Below are positions 7,704-15,146 of a stretch of 28,860 nucleotides of DNA, one piece after another. Numbering within the stretch: position 1 is the stretch's first letter; the number at the start of each line of letters is the position of its first letter. The position numbers were made by a program, and so were the translations under genes. The stretch is from Leptolinea sp. UBA5366 (GTDB lineage Bacteria > Chloroflexota > Anaerolineae > Anaerolineales > Anaerolineaceae), in assembly GCA_002407845.1 (NCBI GenBank), contig DHPK01000015.1:27690-56549 (forward strand), written 5' to 3'. Below the pieces are notes generated by a model. That model saw only the letters and a list, made by a program, of their open reading frames with translations, was not told where the DNA came from and made no database searches.

Positions 7704-8288
7704 ATGTTCAATCTTGCCAATTATCTAATCTATGCGGTTGTGCTGACCTTTACTCCCGGACCCAACACAATCCTGTCAATGAGTAATGGAACGCGCTTCG
7801 GGTTCAAGAAAAGTCTGCCGTTTATTTTCGGAGTCCTGTTTGGGTTTTCAGCCGTGATGCTGATCAGCGCTGTTTTCAGCAAGGCGCTGTACAGCCTCAT
7901 CCCGCAAATCAAACCGGTAATGCTCATCGTTGGCGCTGCGTACATGCTGTGGCTTGCCTGGAAAATATGGAAGAGCGACACCCAGCTAAACCAAGCGAAT
8001 GATCAAAATGCCAGCTTTTTATCCGGCTTGATCCTGCAGTTTGTGAATGTGAAAGTTTATATTCTGGGAATTACATCCATGTCAACCTACATCCTGCCAT
8101 TCACGAGCGATCCATGGAAGATCGCCGGTTTAAGCTCGTTGTTGGTGCTGTCAGCGTTTTTGGCGAATCTGAGCTGGCTGGCATTCGGCTCGGTTTTCCG
8201 CAAACTCTTTAGGAATTATGGCAAATTAATCAATGGGATCATGGCGCTGCTGCTGGTTTACACCGCAGTCTCGCTCTTTATGAATTAA
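7704..8288 (+). CDS. LysE/RhtB family exporter (EamB/YfiK-like)
   Basis: This 194-residue integral membrane protein has about six hydrophobic helices. It carries the family signature TFTPGPNTILSMSNGTRFGF near 16-35, GAAYMLWLAWKIWKS near 77-91 and LQFVNVKVYILGITSMSTYILP near 110-131. The last segment closely resembles E. coli EamB (YfiK), an exporter of cysteine and O-acetylserine, so a thiol or amino-acid efflux role is likely. The start is fixed by homology with the family N-terminus. It has no Shine-Dalgarno and the -10 lies seven bases away, so translation is predicted from a leaderless mRNA. It appears monocistronic and no clear terminator was found after it. Confidence 0.9.
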   Translation: MFNLANYLIYAVVLTFTPGPNTILSMSNGTRFGFKKSLPFIFGVLFGFSAVMLISAVFSKALYSLIPQIKPVMLIVGAAYMLWLAWKIWKSDTQLNQANDQNASFLSGLILQFVNVKVYILGITSMSTYILPFTSDPWKIAGLSSLLVLSAFLANLSWLAFGSVFRKLFRNYGKLINGIMALLLVYTAVSLFMN

Positions 8289-8499
8289 AGACTGCGCCGT
8301 TCGGCAGCTGTGTACAATGCTCGAGAACGGTTTTAGCAAATCAGAATCGGGCGGTTCGGCCGATTCAAGATCGGACACGCACAAGTATGGCAAAATCGGG
8401 CTTGTCAGCTGCTTCATGCACAGAAACGAACAAGTAAGTCAGAGCCGCCTTTCAGTTTATCAAGGCTGGACAATCCATTTTTGGCTGTTTTTTCCTCGA

Positions 8500-9093
8500 T
8501 CAATGATCTGTCAGACTTTCGCGAGAAGCCTGCAGAAAAATGCGGCGGGAAAAACCAAAGATGATCCGAAACCACTCCCTGCCATGCGCAATTTCTTGAA
8601 ATCCGAGTTTGCGATAGACACGGATTGCTGCCGCGTTGTCAAAGTCAGTATCCAGCATATATTGCGGATAAGCTGTCATGGCAGCTGCGGACTGAATCAT
8701 TTTCGACGCGATCCCCTGCCGCCGCGCGCTGGCATCGACTGCCACAAATTCAAAATATCCGATCTCATCCGGCACACGCAGCGGTTCCGAAAACATCTTT
8801 TTCAGAAACAGCGAGCCAATTCCACCGCGCACCAGTCCCAGCAAGTCAATCATGTGTCGGGAACAAATAGAAAACGCGCGTGTTGTGTTGTTCGTAAGTG
8901 CCAAATTTCCAACCACTTCTCCATCGGTTTCGGCAACATAAAACTGCTGCAAATTCATATCATGCACCAGAATTTCTTTAACCTTACTGAGATTTCGGGT
9001 CAGGACTGCAAAGTCTTCCTTGAAACTTTCCGCACTGATGTGAGCAATCCGCTCACGATCTTTTTCCTGTGCTTTTCGTATGGTCACTGTCAT
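8500..9093 (-). CDS. GNAT family N-acetyltransferase
   Basis: The 197-residue protein opens MTVTIRKAQEKDRERIAHIS and has the acetyl-CoA pyrophosphate-binding motif VAVDASARRQGIASKMI near 117-133. DFDNAAAIRVYRKLGFQE follows near 155-172. These are diagnostic for GNAT enzymes. The central region between about 72 and 115 is longer than in minimal GNATs and includes an LLGLVRGGIGSLFLKK segment. The substrate is unknown. The ATG is preceded by TTGGAGAA. It lies 48 bases after the metallophosphoesterase and may be the tail of that transcript, although a TATATT sequence in the gap could be a separate -10. A long plus-strand open frame over the same bases has no family features and was dismissed. Confidence 0.88.
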   Translation of the reverse strand: MTVTIRKAQEKDRERIAHISAESFKEDFAVLTRNLSKVKEILVHDMNLQQFYVAETDGEVVGNLALTNNTTRAFSICSRHMIDLLGLVRGGIGSLFLKKMFSEPLRVPDEIGYFEFVAVDASARRQGIASKMIQSAAAMTAYPQYMLDTDFDNAAAIRVYRKLGFQEIAHGREWFRIIFGFSRRIFLQASRESLTDH

Positions 9094-9141
9094 ATTTGTC
9101 TATTCTCCAATATAAACAGACTATTATGTCTATTATCAGAT

Positions 9142-10005
9142 TTAATTCGCTGACTTATCAATCTTCAAAATGACCAATTCAGGTCGATTAAAAATTCGGG
9201 GGATCTTGGTTGTGTCTTTTGCTAGTCCGCGGCTGACGATCTGGACAGTCCGGTCATGCCGATAATAACCGCCTGCATATTTGGGAAAAAACCACTGATT
9301 TGGTGCAAACACACCGTTGAGAAGGCGGGGAATCCGCCACTGCCCGCCGTGCGCATGCCCGGATAGGATCAGATCAAATTCCAGCGGCAGCAGCTGTTTT
9401 ACTTTGTCGTGCTCCGGACAATGAAAAAGCAGAATCGAAAAGGGCTCTGCAGTGTGCCGGGCTGGTAACTGATCAACTTGGCGGGAGAACTCTTTGCGAC
9501 CGGCTGTTGGGTCATCCAATCCGCAAATTTCTAGCGTTTGTCCGTGTATTTTTTCCTGCGCACACGTCCCTTCGAGGACAGTGATCCCCTGCTCGCGCAG
9601 CTGCGCCTTGATCCAGGAAACTTTACCGCTCCAGAATTCATGATTGCCCGTGACAAAATATGTCGGAATCTTAGTCGGCAAACCTGCCAGCAGATCGAGA
9701 AATCCGTCCATTGGAATATCGCGGTCCGCCAGATCGCCAGCCATCAGGATCAAATCAGGTGCGGCTGCCATCAATGCAGCAAGCAGTTCCTGTTGAGCTT
9801 CTCCATAATAATTGCTGTGCAGATCAGTCAGAACAGCTGCAGTCAGCGGCAAATCGATTTTTTCCGAATGAACCTGATATTCCTGAATCAGCAGCGATTT
9901 ATCAAACGCATTCAGGTAGCTCAGCAGCAGAAAAAGACCAGCAGCCGTTAGAAAAAGTATCAAAATGCCTGCCAGCATAACCTGCCTCAATTTCTCGGGA
10001 GCCAT
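9142..10005 (-). CDS. Membrane-anchored metallophosphoesterase (YkuE/YaeI-like)
   Basis: This 287-residue protein has an N-terminal transmembrane helix (about 10-30) and a calcineurin-like phosphoesterase domain. The metal-binding motifs appear in order: D61-L-H63, GD at 90-91, GNHE at 120-123, H195 and GHAHGG at 216-221. This arrangement matches the YkuE/YaeI family of envelope phosphoesterases, some of which act on lipid pyrophosphates; the substrate here is unknown. The annotated ATG has AGGA directly abutting it, which is poor spacing. A second ATG at 9978 (MLAGILILFL) is better spaced from GAGGCAGG and could be the true start. It follows purB by 53 bases on the same strand, so it is probably part of the purA-purB transcript. 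Confidence 0.9.
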   Translation of the reverse strand: MAPEKLRQVMLAGILILFLTAAGLFLLLSYLNAFDKSLLIQEYQVHSEKIDLPLTAAVLTDLHSNYYGEAQQELLAALMAAAPDLILMAGDLADRDIPMDGFLDLLAGLPTKIPTYFVTGNHEFWSGKVSWIKAQLREQGITVLEGTCAQEKIHGQTLEICGLDDPTAGRKEFSRQVDQLPARHTAEPFSILLFHCPEHDKVKQLLPLEFDLILSGHAHGGQWRIPRLLNGVFAPNQWFFPKYAGGYYRHDRTVQIVSRGLAKDTTKIPRIFNRPELVILKIDKSAN

Positions 10006-10058
10006 TCCTGCAGATTGACTCGGAAGGTCAGCTGAGCTTTGATATAGAAATTCTGCAA

Positions 10059-11471
10059 TTAGAGCGTGATCCGATCTTCTGTCAGCTGGATGTCCGCGGG
10101 GATCGTGAAGGACGCTAAAAATTGCTTGACCTGCTCCGGACTGCGCCCGATGTAGTCCGCAGGGTTCAGGACATTCGTCATTTCATCCGCATCCAAATTG
10201 AAGTGCTCATCAGCCGCCAGCCGCTCCAGCAAGTCGCAGGGTTCTCCGTCTTTCATGCGGTCCGCCACTGTCAGCGAATGACCGCGGATGATCTCATGCG
10301 AAACCTGCCGGTCGCCGCCTTTCTCGACCGATGCCATCAGCAGGTTCTCAGTCGCTACAAACGGCAGATACTGTTCAACCGCGCGCGCGATCACTTTTTC
10401 ATTGACCACCAGCCCGGCAGTGATATTGCGCATCAGCCGCAGCACCGCGTCGGTTGCTAAAAAACCCTCTGGCAGTGTGATTCGGCGATTCGCCGAATCA
10501 TCCAGCGTCCGTTCGAACCACTGTGTCGAGGCAGTCAACGGCGCATTCAGCGCATTGACCATCACAAACCGCGCCAGCGAACAAAGCCGTTCGCTGCGCA
10601 TCGGGTTGCGTTTGTAAGCCATCGCTGAGGAGCCGACCTGTTCAGCCTCATGCGGCTCTTCGATCTGACGCAGGTGCTGTAACAATCTCAGGTCGTTGCC
10701 AAACTTATACGCACTTTGGCAGATTGAACTGAGCGCGTTCAAGATTAGTGAATCCAGTTTACGCGGGTAGGTCTGCCCGCAGACTGGGAAAGTTTTTTGG
10801 AAACCAAAGGCTGCGGCAATTCGCCGATTCATCTCATCAATCTTTGCACTGTCGCCATCAAACAATTCGATGAAACTGGCTTCCGTGCCAGTCGTCCCGC
10901 GGCAGCCGAGAAACTGAATTTCAGACAGAACATAGTCCAATTCCCGCACATCGGCGAGCAGATCCTGAATCCAGAGGCAGGCTCGTTTGCCGACTGTCAC
11001 CAGCTGAGCCGGCTGAAAATGGGTATATCCCAATGTCGGCAGTGCCTGATAGGTTTCTGCAAACCGGCTCAGGTTTTCGACCACTGCCCAAATTTCCTTG
11101 CGGATGAAAAGGCAAGCGTCACGAAACAGGATCAGGTCCGCGTTATCCGTGACATAGCAGCTGGTTGCGCCCAAATGAATGATGCCGCGTGCGCCGGGAG
11201 CAGCTTGTCCGTAACCATAAATATGAGCCATGACATCGTGCCGAATCTCGCGCTCTTTGGCAGCGATCAGGTCATAATCAATGTCCTGCTGATGCACTTC
11301 CAGTTCAGCGACCTGAGCCGCTGTGACAGGCAGTCCCAACTGCTGCTGCGCGCGTGCCAGTTCCGTCCAAAGCCTGCGCCAGATCACATGCCGGTTTTTG
11401 GCTGAAAATAATCCCAAAAGCTCGCGCGAGGCATAGCGTCCTGACAGCGGGCTCTCGTAAATTTCGCTCAT
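10059..11471 (-). CDS. purB: Adenylosuccinate lyase, eukaryotic-type
   Basis: The 470-residue enzyme cleaves fumarate from SAICAR and adenylosuccinate, steps 8 and the last step to AMP in purine synthesis. It carries RHDVMAHIYGYGQAAPGA near 77-94, HLGATSCYVTDNADLI near 99-114, GYTHFQPAQ with the catalytic histidine H151, and the signature loop SSAMAYKRNPMRSER at 281-295. After the signature it continues with QWFERTLDDSANRRITLPE, and later LPFVATENLLMA. These segments match human ADSL much more closely than the shorter B. subtilis-type PurB, in both sequence and length. The gene starts inside the purA stop codon (ATGA), so synthesis of the two consecutive enzymes is coupled. Confidence 0.96.
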   Translation of the reverse strand: MSEIYESPLSGRYASRELLGLFSAKNRHVIWRRLWTELARAQQQLGLPVTAAQVAELEVHQQDIDYDLIAAKEREIRHDVMAHIYGYGQAAPGARGIIHLGATSCYVTDNADLILFRDACLFIRKEIWAVVENLSRFAETYQALPTLGYTHFQPAQLVTVGKRACLWIQDLLADVRELDYVLSEIQFLGCRGTTGTEASFIELFDGDSAKIDEMNRRIAAAFGFQKTFPVCGQTYPRKLDSLILNALSSICQSAYKFGNDLRLLQHLRQIEEPHEAEQVGSSAMAYKRNPMRSERLCSLARFVMVNALNAPLTASTQWFERTLDDSANRRITLPEGFLATDAVLRLMRNITAGLVVNEKVIARAVEQYLPFVATENLLMASVEKGGDRQVSHEIIRGHSLTVADRMKDGEPCDLLERLAADEHFNLDADEMTNVLNPADYIGRSPEQVKQFLASFTIPADIQLTEDRITL

Positions 11472-12748
11472 GCTTTCCTCAAAATGATCTCATCCCGCCC
11501 TGGTCCAACTGAAATATAGGACAAGGGGCAATTGATCTCCCCTTCAACATATTCAATATAGCTGCGGGCTTCCTGCGGCAAATCTTCATACCGGCGGATC
11601 ATGCTGATATCCGTTTTCCAGCCCGGAACTGTCTTGAACACCGGTTTTGCCTGCGGCAGCAGGGTATGGAATGGAAAGTCTCTCGTTTCTTTTCCAGCAA
11701 TCGAATAAGCCGTGCATACCGGAATTTCTTCCATATAGGACAAAACGTCCATCTTGGTGAAAGCGATTTCGGTCGCGCCTTGAACCTTGACCCCGTATCG
11801 AGTGGCTGGCAGATCAAGCGGCCCAACCCGGCGCGGGCGTCCAGTTGCTGCGCCATATTCGCCGCCAGCCTCGCGCAGTTTGTCCGCTTCTTCGCCAAAC
11901 CATTCAGCAATGAAAGGTCCTTCCCCGACGCACGAAGAATACGCCTTGACTACACCGATCACGCGATTCACCGGAATATCCGGTGCACCAGATCCCAGCG
12001 GCGCATAAGCTGCCAGCGGATTGGATGAAGAGGTATAAGGGTAAATACCATAGTCAATGTCCCGCAAGGCGCCAAGCTGTGCTTCATAGAGAATGTTTTT
12101 CCCCTGTGCATAAGCGCCGCGCAAAAATTCTCCGCTGTCAGCGATGTAAGGCAGTAATTTCTCGCCAAATTTCATCGACCAATCCATCAGTTCGTCCAAT
12201 TCAAAGGGTTTTGAGCCGTAAACTTTTTCAATCGTCAGGTTTTTCCATTCAAGCACGCTCTCCAAATGATTTTTATATTCTTCAGGATATGCGAGCTCAC
12301 CGATATGAATCGCCTTTTTCTGATACTTATCGCTGTAAACTGGTGCAATCCCGCGCTTGGTTGAACCATACTTTCGGTCAGCCAGCCGCGCTTCCTCGAG
12401 CGAATCTTGCGCGATGTGGAACGGGAAAACGATTGCTGCCCGGTCACTGATCTTGAAATTTTCCGGCTCAATGCTGATGCCTGCCTGATGAAGTTTCTCA
12501 ATCTCACCCCAGAGATGCTCCGGGTTGATAACCGTCCCGCAGCCCAGCACGTTGACAACTTCCTTGCGGAAAATGCCTGACGGGATCAGGTTGAGAGCGA
12601 ATTTTCCATATTCATTGACCACTGTATGCCCGGCATTGTTGCCGCCCTGATACCGAACTACCACATCAAAATCCATCGCGATCAGGTCGACCATCCGGCC
12701 TTTTCCCTCATCGCCCCAGTTCACTCCGACAATCGCACAAGTAGTCAT
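11468..12748 (-). CDS. purA: Adenylosuccinate synthetase, divergent subtype
   Basis: The 426-residue enzyme joins IMP and aspartate using GTP, the first committed step to AMP. The P-loop region is VGVNWGDEGKGRMVDL with catalytic D13, followed by YQGGNNAGHTVV with H41. TGRPRRVGPLDLPATRYGV and FTKMDVLSYMEEI lie near the C-terminus. Several normally invariant stretches differ. GTTGRGIGP becomes GSTKRGIAP, EGAQGTLLDIDHGTYP becomes EAQLGALRDIDYGIYP, and GGHNAGH becomes GGNNAGH. The frame is open for 47 codons further upstream, but the ATG at 12748 is chosen because GGAGG lies just before it and the family N-terminus begins there. The upstream stretch holds a -10 box. It overlaps purB by four bases. 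Confidence 0.92.
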   Translation of the reverse strand: MTTCAIVGVNWGDEGKGRMVDLIAMDFDVVVRYQGGNNAGHTVVNEYGKFALNLIPSGIFRKEVVNVLGCGTVINPEHLWGEIEKLHQAGISIEPENFKISDRAAIVFPFHIAQDSLEEARLADRKYGSTKRGIAPVYSDKYQKKAIHIGELAYPEEYKNHLESVLEWKNLTIEKVYGSKPFELDELMDWSMKFGEKLLPYIADSGEFLRGAYAQGKNILYEAQLGALRDIDYGIYPYTSSSNPLAAYAPLGSGAPDIPVNRVIGVVKAYSSCVGEGPFIAEWFGEEADKLREAGGEYGAATGRPRRVGPLDLPATRYGVKVQGATEIAFTKMDVLSYMEEIPVCTAYSIAGKETRDFPFHTLLPQAKPVFKTVPGWKTDISMIRRYEDLPQEARSYIEYVEGEINCPLSYISVGPGRDEIILRKA

Positions 12749-12785
12749 TTTTTCCTCCGCTTTGATAACAATCTCACTAATAACT

Positions 12786-12791
12786 ATTATA
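12786..12791 (-). promoter_or_regulatory. -10 box for purA
   Basis: A perfect TATAAT on the minus strand lies 37 bases before the purA ATG. It gives a leader of about 31 bases containing the GGAGG ribosome-binding site. It lies within the unused upstream extension of the purA frame, which supports the shorter protein. No -35, PurR-type operator or riboswitch is recognised in the 178-base gap shared with hpt. Confidence 0.5.
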
Positions 12792-12926
12792 TATCCTGAT
12801 TCGGTCAGCATCGCCGAATTGCGAATGATATCATTGTAATCATCATCAGGTTCAACAATCCGGATGCCGTAAAATAAGTTTGCAGACATTCAAAATGGAT
12901 GAAATTGGTCACAAAAGGGGTTAGGT

Positions 12927-13478
12927 ATGAGAATCACAACTGAAGAAAATGATATTGCCAGCGTTCTTTACTCTGAAGAAACGATCGCAAACCGAGTAAA
13001 CGAACTGGCAGAACAGCTCACAGTCGATTATGCAGGGTTAGATCCGTTGTTTGTCTGCGTCCTGAAAGGCGCCTCATTCTTTTATGCTGATTTGTGCCGC
13101 CGGGTAAAATGCCGGATTTTCATGGATTTCATCGCAGTTTCCAGCTATGAATCCGAATCTAAATCCACCGGCGTCGTCCGAATCATCAAAGACCTGGACA
13201 AGAATATTACCGGACGGCATGTCCTGATCGTTGAAGATATTATCGATTCCGGGCTGACATTGCGCTATCTCAAGGATCTGCTGAGTTCGCGGAAACCAGC
13301 CTCAATCAAGTCTGCTTCCCTGCTTGAAAAAGACATCCAGCATAAGTGCACGATTGTGCCGGATTATCTTGGCTTCAAAATGGGAGATGATTTTGTCGTC
13401 GGATACGGCTTGGACTATGCGAATTATTATCGCAACCTGCCCTACATCGGCATTCTAAAGCCTGAGACGTATCAGTAA
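12927..13478 (+). CDS. hpt: Hypoxanthine phosphoribosyltransferase
   Basis: This 183-residue purine salvage enzyme converts hypoxanthine (and usually guanine) with PRPP to IMP (and GMP). The PRPP-binding loop is VEDIIDSGLT at 102-111. LFVCVLKGASFFYADL (41-56) holds the conserved Leu-Lys-Gly of loop I, and MDFIAVSSYESESKSTG (66-82) is the flexible loop II. DYLGFKMGDDFVVGYGLDYANYYRNLPYIG is the conserved C-terminus (shown here only as its key turns DYLGF, DDFVVGYGLD and RNLPYIG). Length and order match the bacterial Hpt family. AAAGGGG and AGG precede the ATG. It is divergent from purA-purB, so salvage supplies the IMP that PurA uses. Confidence 0.96.
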   Translation: MRITTEENDIASVLYSEETIANRVNELAEQLTVDYAGLDPLFVCVLKGASFFYADLCRRVKCRIFMDFIAVSSYESESKSTGVVRIIKDLDKNITGRHVLIVEDIIDSGLTLRYLKDLLSSRKPASIKSASLLEKDIQHKCTIVPDYLGFKMGDDFVVGYGLDYANYYRNLPYIGILKPETYQ

Positions 13479-13512
13479 AAGTTGCGTATACTTAATTAGG
13501 ATTGTCAGAAAA

Positions 13513-13533
13513 AATTCGGAATAAGTCCGAATT
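13513..13533 (+). repeat. Inverted repeat upstream of the SPFH gene
   Basis: AATTCGGA (13513-13520) and TCCGAATT (13526-13533) form a perfect eight-base inverted repeat around a five-base spacer, 29 bases before the SPFH start. There is no T run after it on the + strand, so it is not a terminator for hpt. It could be an operator or a leader hairpin. Read on the minus strand it is followed by six Ts, but no minus-strand gene lies upstream to be terminated. Confidence 0.4.
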
Positions 13534-13562
13534 GATTGAACATGACAGTTATGGAGAATTAG

Positions 13563-14732
13563 ATGGAGAATTTTCGACCAGAAAACCCGAAATCAATTAA
13601 AAAACCGTTCATTATCCAAAAGCCTTTTTGGATCATTCTTGGGATTCTTGCACTCGCTGCCGTTCTGTTCGTCAGTTTCAACCCGCTGTACATTCTGCAG
13701 GGGCTGGGACAGCAGGAGATGGGCGTAAAAATCCGAGCCGGGGAAGTCACCGACATTGTCGGTCCAGGCGGTGTTTACAGCGATTTCGGATTATATGTGA
13801 AACTGGAACGGTTCAAAATCGAAGGGGTTCAGTTCCAGGTGTCGGACGACGAAGTGTTCACGAAAGACATGCAGCCTGTTTATGTTGAAATCCGTGGGCA
13901 GGTTTTCCGGCCAACGCTGACCAGTCTCAAAACGACCAGCACGACCGATGTGCCAGTTCTCTTTACCAAAGATGAGATTGCAAAAAACTTTATCAACTAC
14001 CGCCAATTGTTCACCGATGATTCCGCACTGACCACCCAAATGGACGGATTTTCACGGCAGGCGATGAAAGTCTGTGTGGGTCAAAACGACCTGCGCGGGA
14101 ACGCCGTCGCAGAAGGCCGCGACATCCTGCGAAACTGTATTGAATCGGAACTCGAGAAACTGGCGCAGGACATTGGCCTGTACGTCAATAACATCGTTGT
14201 CACCGATGTGCAGGCATCTGCTCAGGCAATGGTGATTATCAATGAGACCAACCAGTTCTTGCTGGATGCTGAAAAAGCGAAGGCTCAGGCTCAAAAGCTT
14301 GAACAGGAAGGGAAAGCAAATGCGGTTCAGAAGGAAGCTGAAATCCGGGTTCAGCAGGCTGCTTCACAGGAAACTGCCCGCCAGCGCGTGATTCTCGCGC
14401 AGCTGGAAGAGCAGGAACTGATCGCTCAGCGCGCTGTGCTTGAAGCGCAGAAGGAAAATGTGATCCTTGAACAGGAACTCAACAGTGAAAAAGCAATCGC
14501 TGCGGAGGAGCTTGCGAAAGCCGATTTGGCTGAAACGCTCAAACTGGCGCAAATTTATCAGGAACACCCCTCCTACTACCAATTCCTGATCGCTCAGCTG
14601 AACGCATCGGCGATCAAGCCGACTGACAAAATGATGATAATTCCGGAAGGAACAATCCCGCAGCTGGTTCTCGGCGACAGCGTGATTCCGACTTATCAGG
14701 TCAGCGATGGAACTGTTCCGTCAGAAAAGTAA
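13563..14732 (+). CDS. SPFH/band 7 (prohibitin-like) membrane protein
   Basis: The 389-residue protein has one N-terminal transmembrane helix (about 21-39), then a band-7 domain. QEMGVKIRAGEVTDIVGPGGVY is its start (51-72, key residues GVKIRAGEV and GPGGVY), and the domain runs to about 230. A long Ala/Gln/Glu-rich coiled coil follows, about 235-340, and the tail ends near IIPEGTIPQLVLGD. This is the layout of prohibitin and HflK/HflC-type scaffold proteins, which oligomerise at the membrane and organise proteases or lipid domains. No NfeD-like or protease gene lies beside it, so its partner is unknown. The ATG directly follows a TAG and has GGAG seven bases upstream. It has its own terminator. 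Confidence 0.88.
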   Translation: MENFRPENPKSIKKPFIIQKPFWIILGILALAAVLFVSFNPLYILQGLGQQEMGVKIRAGEVTDIVGPGGVYSDFGLYVKLERFKIEGVQFQVSDDEVFTKDMQPVYVEIRGQVFRPTLTSLKTTSTTDVPVLFTKDEIAKNFINYRQLFTDDSALTTQMDGFSRQAMKVCVGQNDLRGNAVAEGRDILRNCIESELEKLAQDIGLYVNNIVVTDVQASAQAMVIINETNQFLLDAEKAKAQAQKLEQEGKANAVQKEAEIRVQQAASQETARQRVILAQLEEQELIAQRAVLEAQKENVILEQELNSEKAIAAEELAKADLAETLKLAQIYQEHPSYYQFLIAQLNASAIKPTDKMMIIPEGTIPQLVLGDSVIPTYQVSDGTVPSEK

Positions 14733-14751
14733 TAACCGTTTTCAGACACAC

Positions 14752-14785
14752 AAAGCGGATGCCGAATCGGCATCCGCTTTTATTA
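14752..14785 (+). terminator. Terminator of the SPFH gene
   Basis: The arms AAAGCGGATGCCG and CGGCATCCGCTTT form a perfect GC-rich hairpin with a three-base loop, followed by TTATT. It lies 19 bases after the SPFH stop codon. The A-rich left flank suggests some function on the other strand as well. Confidence 0.92.
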
Positions 14786-15093
14786 TCCTACAAACAACAG
14801 AATTAGCTCGTGTCTTGCTTTCTTTTTTCTGCATGTTACCAGCGCCGATGCATTGGGTTCGCTCTCAACCGGCAGCGCACCCTGCGTTTTTCACCCCATA
14901 AGGGGAAAATTAATTTCAGCAGAATGTATTCCGCACAGCGCGAATCGAGAATTAAACCACCAGCAACAGAACTCGAATTATCGGTGAGTAGACAATTGGA
15001 ACCAGAACTTTGCCGTCTTCCCCGAAAATAAATTTTCTTCGAAAAAAACACATTAAAACGATGTCGTGGTCAGGTTTTGTGTCTATTATTCGG
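14786..15093. other. Gene-free stretch between two terminator-like hairpins
   Basis: About 300 bases lie between the SPFH terminator and a second hairpin at 15094-15138. No open frame here has a Shine-Dalgarno or recognisable family features; the longest, 73 codons on the + strand, looks random. Small local symmetries are present (CCCC-ATAA-GGGG near 14895-14906 and GAAAAT-AA-ATTTTC near 15025). I do not recognise tmRNA, RNase P, 6S or SRP RNA signatures. A small RNA ending at the second hairpin is possible but unsupported by a clear promoter. Confidence 0.4.
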
Positions 15094-15142
15094 AACAGAT
15101 TGCAGGGGTCATTCAAGCCGGAATCCCTGCAATCTGTTTTAT
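15094..15142. terminator. Hairpin terminator, mainly + strand polarity
   Basis: Two perfect 14-base arms (15094-15107 and 15125-15138; AACAGATTGCAGGG and its complement) enclose a 17-base loop. On the + strand the stem runs into TTTTATT. On the - strand it is followed only by TTCCG, a poor U tract. It sits nine bases beyond the stop of the minus-strand C_GCAxxG_C_C gene, so it may end that operon despite the weak tract. It could also end an unannotated + strand transcript. Confidence 0.7.
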
Positions 15143-15146
15143 TCGC

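Noticed and set aside
8344..8366. Inverted repeat GAATCGG/CCGATTC after the exporter gene as a terminator
   Set aside because: Seven-base arms with a nine-base loop but no T tract on either strand; probably chance.
8317..9153. 278-codon open frame on the + strand
   Set aside because: It lies antisense to a clear GNAT acetyltransferase, has no Shine-Dalgarno and no family features; its composition looks like a reversed coding strand.
11468..12748. Phage-type PurZ (2-aminoadenylosuccinate synthetase)
   Set aside because: The catalytic Asp of the GDEGKG loop is intact, whereas PurZ proteins replace it, and there are no companion phage genes.
12749..12889. 47-residue N-terminal extension of PurA
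   Set aside because: The GGAGG site and canonical N-terminus point to 12748, and the extension contains a perfect TATAAT on the same strand.
14845..14885. tRNA or tmRNA T-arm (GGTTCG near a short hairpin)
   Set aside because: The surrounding bases do not form a T-arm, acceptor stem or cloverleaf; the match is limited to a few bases.
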